From: Xylaria sp. FL1777
Lineage: Eukaryota > Ascomycota > Sordariomycetes > Xylariales > Xylariaceae
DNA length: 30,572 nucleotides
NCBI GenBank assembly: GCA_022578965.1
Contig: MU400863.1
Span: 1-30,572 of the forward strand
Reading direction: 5' to 3'
Shown here one piece after another: positions 11,776-22,440 of this stretch. The number at the start of each line of letters is the position of its first letter. Position 1 is the stretch's first letter. The notes beneath the pieces were generated by a model that did no database searches, had not been told where the DNA came from, and saw nothing but the letters and a program-made list of their open reading frames with translations. The translations under genes were made by a program, and so were the position numbers.

Positions 11776-13084
11776 ACTAAAAACTATATATATTGTTTAG
11801 TAATATAGTTTAATAAATAAAAAAAAAGAAATAATAATAAAAGTAAAAATAAAAAAAATGCAAGATTTATATAACTTAAAAAACTTAACTTTCTTTTTTT
11901 CTTACTTATATGTAGGAAAAAAAGAAACATTTATAAAAAATAAAACGTTTTTGCTATAAATTGGTTTTTTCTGTTTTTTTGTTATTTTATAGCTTTAGAA
12001 CTTTATTTTTTTATCTTTGCATTATAATGCGTTGCAAATTCTTAGCATGTTTTGTTTTATCTTTTTTTTTTTAAGCAGTACTATAAAAAAAAATACATAA
12101 AGCCTTAATAAATTAGCTGCGTTATTATAATATACGCAAAAGAATAGTAAAACATATTTATATTACGTTATACTAAAGCAAAAAAGTTTTAGCAAACGTA
12201 GCAAATTAAAAAAAAAGCAGCTTTAGCTCTTTTTTTTCAAAAAAACAACATAACTTTATAGCTTTAAAAGCTTACTATACACCTAAAGACTTATAAAGTT
12301 CTTTTTTTTAGTTTTACTACGCCTTTTATACATTTTATAATATAAGGTTAATATTTTTATAACTATTTGTTTGATTTAATTTTATATAGCATAAAATTAC
12401 ATAATATAAATAGCATTATAGTTTTTAAAACAGCAATAAAAGCGTAGCGCTTTTTATATTATATTGTATAATTAAGCTTACTATAAAAAACAAAAAGTTA
12501 ATACATTTTGCTTTTAGCTAAGCTTTTTTAGCAAAAGTTTTAACTATACTAATAATAAACTTAGTGCTACATAGTTCTTTATACTTTTAGCGCAAGCAAT
12601 TAACGTATAGCTTATAAAATAAACCGCTTTTTTTGCTATGTTTTAACAAAAGCTAAACTTTTAAGTGCTTTTATTAGTTAAAAGCATGCAAAAAAAAAAC
12701 AATTATATATTTTTTAAAAGCACTTTATATTAAATACATAGCTATTGTTTTATAAGCAAAAAGCAAGTTTTTAAATATTAGTTATAAAAAGTTTTTTTAT
12801 AAAGTTTATAATAGCTTGTTTTTATAAAACGTAGATTTAGCATGCTATATAAATTTATATATTATAATATAGCAGCTTTTTAACATTATTAAAGTATTTA
12901 AAGCGCTAGTAAAAGCAATAAGTATTAATTAGAACCTTAACACAATTAGCAAATTAATAAGCTATAAAAGCAGTTATAAAGTGCAAATTAAGCAAGTTCT
13001 TGTTTTAAAAAAAGTTAGTATGTAATAAAAAAAGCAACTAAAGAGAAAAATAAAGCGCTAATAAAAAAAAAAGAGTTTATAGCA
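11776..13084. other. Gene-free decayed AT-rich DNA
   Basis: No gene, RNA or array is recognised. Stops occur every few codons in all frames. There are scattered slightly GC-richer words (ATGCGTTGCAAATTC near 12027, AGCGTAGCGC near 12441), and nothing ties them to a known element. Confidence 0.65.
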
Positions 13085-13205
13085 GCAAAATGCAAACCAA
13101 AAAAAAGAAAAAAAAAAAAAAAAGAAAAAAAATAAGAAAAAAAAAGCTAAAAAAAAGAAAAAAAAAAGAAATAAAAAGAAATAAAGCTAAAAAAAAAAAA
13201 AAAGG
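13085..13205 (+). repeat. A/G-rich low-complexity tract
   Basis: About 120 bp consist almost only of A with interspersed single G (AAAAAGAAA, AAAGCTAAAAAAAAG). On the plus strand it would read as poly-Lys/Arg. The tract resembles the purine-rich segments inside repeat A and at the right end of the window. It may be the low-complexity remnant of an element, or simple A-tract expansion. Confidence 0.75.
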
Positions 13206-13790
13206 AAAGTTTATACTAAAAAAAGGCATAGCTTTAAAAGGTCTTTTTACGCTTAATGTTTAGCTAAATTATTTAATATGTTATTGCTTAGTAAAACTAT
13301 TATAAACGTTGTTTTTTTACTTTATAACGTTTATAATATAAAGAAAATAAGTGCTTACTGCTGTTATAACGCGTAATAAAACAAGCGTACTAGTACTATT
13401 GCTAATAAACCATAGCTTATTAAAACATAAAAGTAGTAAAATAAGCGTACTAAGCTTAACTAAGTTATATATTAAGTATATACATAAGTATTAAAATAAG
13501 ATTTAAAAAGGTTTCTTTAAACTAGTTATAAAGCAGAATAGCGCTTATTACGCAAAAAAAGTGCGTATATTTTGTACTTTATACTGCAATAAAAACTTAC
13601 GTGCTTTGCTGCATTAAAAGTAACATTTATTATTGCAAACTAATAAATATGCTTAAAACTAATAGCAAAATATAAAAAAATTATTGCTAAGCTAAAACAT
13701 ATATTTATTAATACGCTTTAAAACACTATATAAATAATTAAGCTAAAAAACTAAAGCAATATTTTCTTTAGCTACTTTGTTTTTTTTTTT
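13206..13790. other. Gene-free AT-rich spacer
   Basis: No gene is seen. A word beginning AAAAYAAGCGTACTA occurs near 13380 and again near 13439, so a small local duplication of about 60 bp is likely. The region ends in a T tract directly before the tRNA-like relic. Confidence 0.55.
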
Positions 13791-13860
13791 GCTTTAGTAA
13801 TATAATAGCAATATATATTACTACTTATAAAAAAATCCAGGTTTAAATCTTAGCTAAAGC
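13791..13860 (+). pseudogene. Possible C-to-T mutated tRNA-like relic
   Basis: GCTTTAG at 13791-13797 and CTAAAGC at 13854-13860 form a perfect 7-bp acceptor-like stem at tRNA spacing (70 nt). The acceptor is followed by TA, as at tRNA positions 8-9. Next comes a possible D arm (ATAT, 9-nt loop, ATAT). A T arm of CCAGG, TTTAAAT, CTTAG ends at the 3-prime acceptor strand. The segment GGTTTAAATCT matches the B-box consensus GGTTCRANTCC apart from C-to-T changes. The T-stem mismatches are also explained by C-to-T and G-to-A. The anticodon arm does not fold convincingly and no anticodon can be assigned. GCTTTAG and CTAAAGC are common words here, so chance is a serious alternative. Confidence 0.22.
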
Positions 13861-13918
13861 ATAATATAAGTAATATATTTATACTAATAAGCATATGTTT
13901 ACTTAATTTTTTTTTTTT

Positions 13919-13947
13919 TAAGGCAACACTATGTGTTGCTTTTTTTT
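13919..13947 (+). other. Short perfect hairpin followed by T run
   Basis: GCAACAC (13923-13929), a TAT loop and GTGTTGC (13933-13939) form a perfect 7-bp stem that A/T pairs extend, followed by eight T. The shape resembles an intrinsic terminator, but the window looks eukaryotic and has no gene upstream. CAACAC and GTGTTG are less mutated words than their surroundings. It lies about 60 bp downstream of the tRNA-like relic. I assign no function. Confidence 0.5.
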
Positions 13948-14231
13948 ACATAATATATAGCGCTATTAATATTACTTTTTTATATTCTTTTTTTTGCTAA
14001 CGTTTTATTAAAAAGCATCTTTTCTAAAAAAGCATTAAATATATAAAACATATAAAGCGTTTTTGCTATATACTTTTTGTTTTCTATTTGTTTTAAATAT
14101 AAATTAGTTCTTAAAAAACTTTTGTTTTAAGTAAGCGCTACTTCTTTATATATTTGTTATAGCTATTATTTATACTTATATACCTAGTATTTTCTTTTTA
14201 TTAAAAACTGCTATTTTTTTTTATTGTTTTA

Positions 14232-14371
14232 TAACTGTTATAATTACTGTTTTATATACTAACTGCTATAATTATTATATTATTAAATAACCGCTATTAT
14301 TATTGTTTTATTAAGTAATTACTATAATTATTAAATTATTAAGTAATTACTATTTTATTTTTTATTATATT
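14232..14371 (+). repeat. 28-bp tandem array, five units
   Basis: The motif TAACTGYTATAATTAYT, ending each time in a TTTTATTAA-like tail, recurs at 14232, 14260, 14288, 14316 and 14344. The spacing is exactly 28 bp. Later units degrade from TAACTG and TAACCG to TAATTA. A further degenerate unit starts at about 14386. It is a non-coding minisatellite. Confidence 0.85.
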
Positions 14372-14693
14372 GTTATTTTATTAAATAATTGTTATTGTTA
14401 TAGCTAAAGGTTTTTTATATTACGAAGTAATAAAAAAGAAAACCTTATATTAACGTTATAATAAATAAAACAAAATAAAACAATAATAAAAAATCAAGAA
14501 TAAAGAAAAAAAGAAAACGCAGTAGCTTAATATAGTTAGTTTCTCTAAAAAAGGCTAATTATATATTTTGTAATTTTAAGCGCTTTAGTTAGCTATAAAT
14601 AAACGCACAAAATTAAATTTTTAATACAATTTAAAACATATAAACAATTTAAGGGTTTAAAAAGTAAAAAAATATAACGCATAACAAAAAAAA

Positions 14694-14721
14694 GTAGCAT
14701 TAGTTTTAAATAAAGCGCAAG
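14694..14721 (+). repeat. Repeat C core, copy 1
   Basis: Twenty-eight bases beginning GTAGCATTAGTTTTAAATAA match 19268-19295 with a single C/T difference. Outside this core the two loci share only A-rich flanks and soon diverge. Near-identity over 28 bp is notable where other repeat pairs differ at roughly one base in six to eight. It may be the surviving end of a longer repeat. Confidence 0.7.
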
Positions 14722-15047
14722 TTTTGTTTTAAGCTATTATAAGCAAGTTAATAATGCCTTTATTTAGCTTGCTTAAGTTTTTAGTAATTTAAAAATTGCT
14801 GTTATGCTTACTGCTGCCTAAAAACTGTTTTTTTTGTTTAGCTATACTAATAGCTTAATTTATATTAGTTTTTTCCAAATTATTTAAATTTATTAAAGCT
14901 TATACTAACTTTTTTTTAAAAGTTAACAATAATAGTTCATTTGTTTTAATAAGCAGCAAAAAAACATTAGTTAGCTTGTTTTTATTATTATTAAAGCTTG
15001 CTTATTATATAAGCTAACAAGCAAGCTTTTTTGCTTTGCTTAATTAT
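14722..15047. other. AT-rich spacer with one 11-bp inverted repeat
   Basis: No gene is seen. AAAGCTTGCTT at 14993-15003 and its reverse complement at 15019-15029 enclose a 15-nt loop. They may form a small hairpin just before repeat D copy 1. Confidence 0.6.
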
Positions 15048-15215
15048 TTGTGCTTTTTTTGCCTTAGCATAAAGAGTATTAACGTTTTTATTTTTATTCT
15101 TAGTATAAAAGCTGCACAAGCTTTAGCTTTTTTTTTTTGCTTTTTTTTATTAGCTGCTATATGTTTTTTTTTTTCTTTATTTTTTTTCTAGAGAATATTT
15201 ATATTTTTAATTTTT
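15048..15215 (+). repeat. Dispersed repeat D, copy 1
   Basis: This aligns directly with 16523-16695. Shared landmarks are GTATTAACGTTTTT, TTCTTARTATAAAAGCT, AGCTTTAGCTT and a TTTTTATTAGCTGCTATA block. Differences are mostly T/C and A/G. On the minus strand one frame of both copies reads as a Lys/Ser/Asn-rich basic stretch interrupted by TAA codons at identical places. Those stops could be mutated CAA (Gln). This suggests a former coding segment of a mobile element, but the family cannot be named. Confidence 0.8.
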
Positions 15216-16030
15216 TTTTTTTTAAAAGTGTTAGCAAAAAAAAGCTTGCTTTCTGTTTGTTTTAGCAGTAAAATTGCTATAACTTTTAAAGCTAGCTTAT
15301 AAGCTAACCTAGCTTACTTAACTAAGCTTTATAGCAATTTAAAGTTTTTAGATGCTTTTGTAAGCGCTTGCTTTTAGCTATGCTTTTATACCTGTTTTAC
15401 TTTATAACTAAGGGCTTTTTTTTTTTTTTTTTCTTAAGTGCTTACTATATTGCTTTTGTTTTTTTGCTTTAAAACTTATAGTACGCTTATTTAGCTTTTT
15501 TTTCTGTTTTAATTACTTCTAAGAACTATAAAAATAATGCTTAGTGTTTTTTTTTTATAGTTTTTTTAAGCGTTATTTTATAAGTTATTATTATACTAAT
15601 TTAACATTTATTATTATAAAGCATTCTTTAAGAACTTTTTGCTATTTTTAATTTAAAAAAGCATATTATTAACATTATAAAAAAGATTACAGTTATAGCT
15701 GCTTTATATAATATTAATTAATACTAAACGAACTATAACTAAAGCAAGCAAGTTATTACTATTTTTTTGCTGTTAGTTTATAACAAAAATAATAAAAGCG
15801 CTTTTTTTAAACATAACGCAATTTAAATTAAATGCCTTTAACTTAAAAAAATTTTATACTTTTTAAACCATAAAACGTTTTAGTTAAAAAAATACTTAAG
15901 CATAATATATTAGCTTATAAGCATATTAAAGAATTCCTTATTTTAGTTAAATAAAAACCTAAAAATTTATTCATTAGTAAATAATTATAGGCGTAATTTT
16001 TGTAAACTTTTTTTGCAAAAAAAAAGTGCT
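15216..16030. other. Gene-free T-rich decayed DNA
   Basis: No gene or array is seen. It contains a 16-18 T run near 15417-15432. The texture is the same TTAGCTT/AAGCTTA pattern as elsewhere, with stops in every frame. Confidence 0.6.
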
Positions 16031-16036
16031 GCAATA

Positions 16037-16204
16037 TTAGCTTTATTGTTTTGTTTAAAGCAAATGCTAGCAATTATGCTGCAGCGTTAGCTTTATTATT
16101 TTATTTAAAGCAAATATATACTAGCAACTATGCAAGCAAAAAGCGCTATAATATTAGCTTAGTTATTTTTTTTAAAGCAAATATATGTTAGCAACTATGC
16201 TTTA
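16037..16204 (+). repeat. Three-unit tandem repeat, 50 then 67 bp
   Basis: The block TTAGCTTTATT, then TTTAAAGCAAAT, then TAGCAAYTATGC occurs at 16037, 16087 and 16154. The third unit is separated by an extra 17 bp containing AAGCGCTATAATA. TAGCGCTATAA follows the last unit. Unit differences include TGTT to TATT and GCTAGC to ATATAT-type expansions. Confidence 0.8.
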
Positions 16205-16522
16205 TATAATAGCGCTATAAATACTTTTTGTTAATAAATATTATTTTAAGCATAATTTATTAGCATTAAAAAGCGTTAAAAAGCATTTATATATATATAA
16301 GCAATCTAAATAAATTATTAAAGTTTTTAACTTAGTAAAATTAAAAATATTTATTTAGTTAAGTAATGCTTTTAAAAAATTTGCTATTTTTATTAGCTGC
16401 TAAATTAAAAGGTCAAAAGTATTATTAAGCTTACTAAATATACGTAGCGCGCACGTTTTTATAATAATAGCTTTTGCTTTTATAGCTGCTTTATCTTTAT
16501 TTAACTTTAGCTAGTTTTACTT

Positions 16523-16695
16523 TTTTTGCGCTTTTTTTGCTTTAGTATAAAAGGTATTAACGTTTTTGTTTTTGTTCTTAATATAAAAGCTATATAAGCT
16601 TTAGCTTCTTTTTTTTGCTTTTTTTTATTAGCTGCTATACGTTTTTCTTTCTTTTTATTTTTCTTTAAAAAATATTTATACTTTTAATTTTCTAA
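16523..16695 (+). repeat. Dispersed repeat D, copy 2
   Basis: This is the partner of 15048-15215 in the same orientation, 1.47 kb downstream. It keeps TTTTTGCGCTTTTTTTGC at its left edge and TTAGCTGCTATACG in the middle. Each copy keeps some C or G that the other has lost (for example copy 1 GCTGCACAAGC against copy 2 GCTATATAAGC). They were therefore mutated at least partly after duplication. Confidence 0.8.
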
Positions 16696-16893
16696 AGTTT
16701 ATAGCAATATATAATTAAGTATTTTAGAAGCTAAAACAATAATACATATACTAAGTAAATTAAGCTAGCTTATAACATAAAAAAGCTTTAGCTTAAGTTT
16801 GTTATTAATAAGTTTGCTTAAAATAATATGTTTTTTAATAATAAACCCGTTTGTATTATGTTTAAAAGTTAAACAAATAAGCATAAAAACAAA

Positions 16894-17055
16894 GCTATTG
16901 CTTAGCTTATAGTTTTAAAGCTTTAAAAAAAAAGGTATTTTAACGCATAATTTTTATAAAAAAGCATACATTATGCTATTGTTTAGCCTATAGTTTTAAA
17001 GCTTTAAAGAAAAAGGTATTTTAATGCATAATTTTTATAAAAAAGCATATATTAT
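16894..17055 (+). repeat. 81-bp tandem duplication
   Basis: Two adjacent units of exactly 81 bp (16894-16974 and 16975-17055) start GCTATTG and contain AGTTTTAAAGCTTTAAA, AAAGGTATTTTAA and GCATAATTTTTATAAAAAAG. About five substitutions separate them, nearly all C/T or A/G. The duplication is thus among the better-preserved ones in the window. Confidence 0.9.
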
Positions 17056-17642
17056 AGTAGCATTTAAAAGTAGCAAAAAAAGCTATAGCTAAAGTATTAC
17101 AAGCTTTATATATTAATAGTACTAATTTTTTATGCATAGCTAATTATTTTTGCGTAATTTTAAAATAGCAGCAAGTTATATAAATATAATAGCTAAAGCA
17201 ATAGCTACTATAAAAAAAGCTTATTTTTGCTGCTAATGTATAGCTTTTTAAAGATTATATATAAACGCAAAAATTAAAATAAAACTATTGTAGTTCTTTG
17301 TTTAAGCATATAAAACAAAAGTACTTAAAAGTAAATAAAATGTATATATAACAGCTAAAAAAAAAAAAAAGCAAAAACAAAAATATATTTAAGTATATAA
17401 AAGCAAGCAATAATTAATATAGCTATTTAAGCTTATATAAAAAAATTAGCTATAAATAAACAATAAATAAGCTAAAAATATAGTTAATATATTTAGCTTT
17501 ACTTAAAAGTTTTATAATAAGTTCTATAAATATAAATAATTGTTTTAAAAAATATATAAACAATATAAAAATTTAAAAAGTAAAAATGTAACGCTTTTAA
17601 AGTTTTTATTAAAGTAATATTAAAAAAGTTAACTTTTATAAC
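17056..17642. other. Gene-free AT-rich spacer
   Basis: No gene or repeat is recognised. It is A-rich with TATATA stretches and a 15-base A-dominated tract near 17358-17372. Confidence 0.6.
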
Positions 17643-17955
17643 AAATTTTATAGTTTTTTATAAAGTATTTTAAAACTGCAATATATAGCATTGTTTATTT
17701 AGCATTAAAGCATAAATTCTTTTATTAGTATACTTATTACGCTTAAAGCTATTTAATGCTTAAAGCTACTATTTTTTTTAAGTATAATATTTAAAGCACG
17801 CGTGTTATTTTTTCTTTTTAATAGCATTTTATGCAAATAGCAAATCTATGTTTGCTTGCTTTATAGCAGCATTTTATTAAGTAATATTTTATTTATATTT
17901 ATATTTAAAACAAAAAAAAGCTGCTAATTGTTTTAGCTTAAAGGCTTTTATAGTA
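17643..17955 (+). repeat. Dispersed repeat B, copy 2
   Basis: This is the direct-orientation partner of 11460-11775. Compared with copy 1 it has lost C and G at several sites (AGGCCA became AAGCTA, CCAGGTTTGC became CTATGTTTGC, TAGCCGCA became TAGCAGCA). It keeps CACGCGTG where copy 1 has CATGCATG. The mixed direction of the changes shows independent decay of both copies. Confidence 0.85.
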
Positions 17956-19267
17956 ATGCGATTTTTTTTTTTTAGCTACTTGCGTAAATGCGTATAAAGC
18001 ACTTTAACAACTATAAAAAAAAACGTATTGCTAATTTGTTTTTTTTTATTAAAGTTTTAAAAAAAGTAATTAACAAAGAAAGTTTATAATATTGCATATT
18101 TTTGCAATATAAAATCCTTTCTGCAGTTTATAACTTATTTTTACTATTATATATATTAATAAATAACTATAATTTTAGTAACTTTAAGCTTTAACTAAAA
18201 TTAACTATAAAAATTAAACTTTAAAAGCATGCTTAGCTATTTAAAGCTTTATTTCTTTATATTTAGCATATAATTAATATGCTTAGTAGTATTAAATTAT
18301 ATAGTATAGCTTTTATACGTTTAAAAAACTTGCATAAACGCCTTTTTTAATACTAAAACAAAGTAGCTATAATTCTTTATGTTAATAGTAATAATAAGCG
18401 CTTTAAAAAAATCTAAGCAGCTATAAAAATATATATTATTAATATTATTAAAGCTTATAACTATTACTTTATAAACATAAATTACTTTTAAAATTAAACT
18501 AAATAAAGTATTTATAGCACTACTTCTAAAATTAAATAGCAAAAAATATTAATGTATTAATAAAAATGCATTTTTAAATATAAAGATTTTATTGCTTGTA
18601 TTGCTTATATAAACTATATATAAAAAAATAATGCGCTTATTAAATGTATTATTAAGCATTTTAACAAAAAATAAGCAAGCAAAAAAAGGTTTATAATATT
18701 AAATAGCAGCTAATTTAACGTTTAAAAAAAAAAAAAAATACGTAAAAAAAAGCACAATCCTAAAAACAAAAATAATATAGTTAATAAGCTAACAGTTAAA
18801 TTAAACAATAAAAAAAATGCCAAACTTATAATAATTAAAAAAAAACCTAAGCAGTAATACATATTTAGCAATACGTTTTATAAAGCAAAAAGCATATTTT
18901 ATAATGTTTAAAAAGCTAGCTTTTAAGTAAAAATTGCTTGTAATAATAACGTTAAAGCTTATAAAACTTATACTAAGATTTATTTTAAAGCTTAGCTATA
19001 TAAAAAGCATGTTTTTAAATTTATTACTAAAAAAGGCTTTATAATACATATAAACGTTATACATTTGTTTTTTTTTTGCTAAGTTTAGTTCTTAGCACAT
19101 ATAGTTCTTAGTATTAATAATAATACAAACATTATAGTTTTTTTTTTTTATTAAAAACTTATTAAAAAGCTTTAGCTTTGCTTATTTATACTTAAGCAAA
19201 CCTTTAATATATTATATTTATGTTTTAAGATTTATACTATAGCTTATAAATCTTTAAAATAAAAAAC
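17956..19267. other. Gene-free decayed AT-rich DNA
   Basis: No gene is recognised. A 73-codon minus-strand open stretch at 18321-18542 is Ile/Phe/Asn/Ser-rich with no motif. In DNA of this composition it is slightly long but unremarkable. ATTGCATATTTTTGCAATAT near 18091-18110 is a small imperfect palindrome. Confidence 0.6.
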
Positions 19268-19295
19268 GTAGCATTAGTTTTAAATAAAGCGTAAG
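19268..19295 (+). repeat. Repeat C core, copy 2
   Basis: This is the partner of 14694-14721, 27 of 28 bases identical. The one difference is C to T (GCGCAAG against GCGTAAG), in agreement with the mutational process seen elsewhere. Confidence 0.7.
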
Positions 19296-20007
19296 CTTTA
19301 ATAACTAAACATTTAATATTAAGGCGTAAAGCTGCAAGTATACTATATTAGCTGCTTTTGCTTTATTAAACTTCTTTAATAATAATAAAAGCAATAGCTT
19401 AAACAATAATATTAAAACTTTTAATAAGCGTTTTATTATAAAAAAAGCTAAAGTTATAGCTATAATACTAACGCTTTAAAAAAATAATAAAAACGTTATT
19501 ATACTTAGCTATACTTTTATTAAAATAGTTACTAGTACTTTTATTATTATAGCAGCTTTTTAAGCTATAAATGCTTTTATTTTTAGTAATAATATAAATA
19601 TTTTAGCTATATTACTTTTTAGTAAAATGTTTAACTATAAAGCTTAAATAAGCATTGCTTATAATATATAATATTATGCTTAAGCTATTAAACCTGCTAT
19701 TAATTTAACGTTTATAAAAAAAAAGTTTAAAACTAGCATAAATTTTTTTCTTAGCTTTATAAATAGTTATAGCTTTAATAAAGAAAACCATTTTAACTAC
19801 AAAAAGATTTAATATTTTGTTTTATTGCATATTGCAGCCTTTATAAATTATAAATATATTTAACTAGCAAAAAACTTATTTTTAAGTAAAAAACAATGTT
19901 AAGTAATATTAGTTTCTTTTTAAAAAAAGCTTAGCACGCTAAAAGAATAACCAGGGGTAATAATAATTTAAACTACTTAAGTAATATTAGATTATATTCC
20001 TTGTAAA
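19296..20007. other. Gene-free AT-rich DNA leading into minisatellite
   Basis: No gene is seen. Near 19950 there is an unusual G-rich word, ACCAGGGGTAAT, which is rare for this window. It marks the approach to the less mutated left end of the following minisatellite. Confidence 0.6.
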
Positions 20008-20885
20008 AACAATATTATTTCTATGTAATATTGGTTTTTTTCCATATATAATTGGTTTTTTATTGCAAGGCCTATATAATATCGGGTTTTTAGGTAGCTA
20101 TGTAGCATCGGTTTTTGTTTGCTTTTTTTGTAGCATTGGTTTTTTACTAAAAATCAACTTTACAACATCGATTTTTTGAGTTTATATAGCATTGGTTTTT
20201 AACTTTAAGGTATTTATGTAGCGTTGCTTTTTTAACCTTAAGTGCGCTATATTATATTATTTAGCAAATAAAGTTATTAAAATAATGTTGCTTTTTTGTT
20301 CGAGTTTTATGTAGTATTTAAGTTTTACTTAAGTATACTAAGCAGCATTATTGCTAACTTTAAGTAACCTATATAATAACGGTTTTTTAATTAAGTTTAA
20401 TATAGTATTGCTTTTTTAATTTTAAGTTTACTAAGTAGTATTATTAACTTTAAATAACTTATATAGTATTGCTTTTTTTTAAAAGCTTATATAACATTAG
20501 TTTTTAACCTTAAGTATACTAAGCAGTATTATTATTAACTTTAAGTAATTTATATAATATTGCTTTTTTTTAAAGTTTTATATAAAAATAATTTTTAACA
20601 TTAAGTTATAAATTTAGCATTGCTTTTTTAATTAAGTTTTTTATAAAATCGATTTTTTACTGTATGTTATTTATTTAGTATTGCTTTTTGTTTAGGTTTT
20701 TTATAGTATTAGTTTTTTTTTAAAATAGCTTATGTAGTATTATTATTACTTGTTTATTTTTTATGTAGCTTTATTTTTTGTTTTAAGTTCTTTATAATAA
20801 TGTTTGTTTTTTTTCTAAAAGGTTTACGTTATATTATTGTTTATAAAACGTAGCTTATATAGTATTACATTTTTCTTATAATATA
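20008..20885 (+). repeat. About 30-bp degenerate minisatellite with decay gradient
   Basis: Roughly 28 units averaging 30 bp share the core TATRTARYATYGGTTTTTT. Clear cores are at about 20014, 20042, 20070, 20097, 20128, 20163, 20184, 20214, 20402, 20460, 20551, 20610, 20669 and 20850. Many are separated by AACTTTAAGT-like spacers. Left-end units keep ATTGG or ATCGGG, middle units have ATTGCT, and right-end units are ATTATT or ATTAGT. It has no coding potential. A local island of TCA, TCG and TGA triplets occurs between 20070 and 20310, again showing that the left part is the least mutated. Confidence 0.85.
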
Positions 20886-22440
20886 ATATAAAAAAAAAAG
20901 CAATGCAGCTTATATATATAGCTAGAAATATATATAGCTTTTTTATTTATTATAATTTTTATAGCTTGTAATAAATATACTACTGCTTTTTTTATTTACT
21001 TTAAATATATTACTTTTTTTTTGCATTTTTTTTGTTATACTATAATATATGTTTATTTTAGCTAAAAAGTAGTTATAAAATTTAATTTCTTTTTATATAT
21101 GTTTTTTAGTACTATAAGTTACTAAGTATTTATAATATAACGTTACATTATAATAAAAGTTTATTAAAAAATAAAAAATAAAAAAATAAAAAACTAAGAT
21201 CTTGTATTATATATTAGTTATTATACGCTTAGTTTTATAAACGTTTTTTAGTGCTTTTTTTAAAAGCAATACTAATACTTAAAAAAAACATTGCTATTTA
21301 TATAAGCTTTTTTTTTTTACAGATTAAAGTTAATAGCATATTTATACGTTTAATAGCTTTTATGCTTAATTATTTACTAGTTTAACATAATAATATTTTT
21401 ATATTGCTTTATAAAAAGCTAATTATTTTTTTTTTTATGCTTAATTTATTTATTATTTTATATGTTAACTTTTTTGCAATATTATATCCTTTTTAATATA
21501 TGTAATAAACATTTATTTATACTTTCGATTTTTTGTTTTTATTGCTTTTTTTTTTTTTGTTTTTTTTTCTTGTTTTTATAGCAGTTATATTTTTATTGCT
21601 ACTTGTTTTTTTTTCTTGTTTTGCGCTATTTTTATGCTTATTATATAATGCTTGTTTTATGCCTTTTTAGCGCTTTTACTTGTTATATTGCTATTTTTGC
21701 TTTATTGTTTTTTTTGTAGCTTTATTATAATGTTTATATTAGCTATAAAATATAACTAGCAAAAATGCTAAAAAGCTTAAGCATAATAAATTATTACACT
21801 AAAAAAAAAAACTGCTTAACTTTTTAATTAATTTTGTATTTTTTTTTTAACTTGTTTTTTAATAATAATATTTTAGCTTTTATATATATATATAAGTTTT
21901 TTTTATATTACTGTTATTTTATTTGCAGCTAATTTTGCTTATTTTTTTTTTTTTTTTTATAAATGTTTTGTTTTTTATTATTTTATTATAAAAACCCTAT
22001 AAAAAAAATTACTAAATAAAACAAAAAGCTACTATACTAAGCAAATTATTATATTTAAAAACTTTATATATATTTTTCCTTAAAAAAAACTAATAGCTAT
22101 TTTTTATTGCTTTTAATATATAAAAAATTGCAAAAAAAAAACAAAAAAAGCTTTTTAATTTATATATAATAGCATAATATTTATATATAGCAATACTAAA
22201 GCATTAAAAAATACTTAAAATCTTTTTGCTTTATTTTTGTTAGCTTATTAGTTTTATTGCTTTTACTTTTGTTTATATATAAATTATTGCTTTTTTGAAA
22301 TTTTGTAATATTTTTGCATTAAATATTAAACTTAGTTTTTTAAAATAGCAATAAAGTATTTAAGTTAAATATAGTATAACTGCTTTAATTAATAGATTAA
22401 TTTTGCTATTATAGCTTATATTATTAAGCTAGCTTTAAAA
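20886..22440. other. Gene-free, T-rich low-complexity region
   Basis: No gene is seen. T-rich tracts dominate from about 20990 to 21960, with repeated CTTGTTTTT and TTTTATTGCT words between 21530 and 21720. Several runs of 10-18 T occur. It could be decayed simple-sequence DNA. I see no array of fixed period. Confidence 0.65.

Noticed and set aside
13919..13947. Hairpin plus T run considered as a bacterial intrinsic terminator
   Set aside because: There is no gene upstream and no sign of a bacterial genome. T runs of this length are everywhere in the window.
18321..18542. 73-codon minus-strand open stretch
   Set aside because: Ile/Phe/Asn-rich without motif, not repeated or conserved in the window, and of a length possible by chance in 30 kb with six frames.
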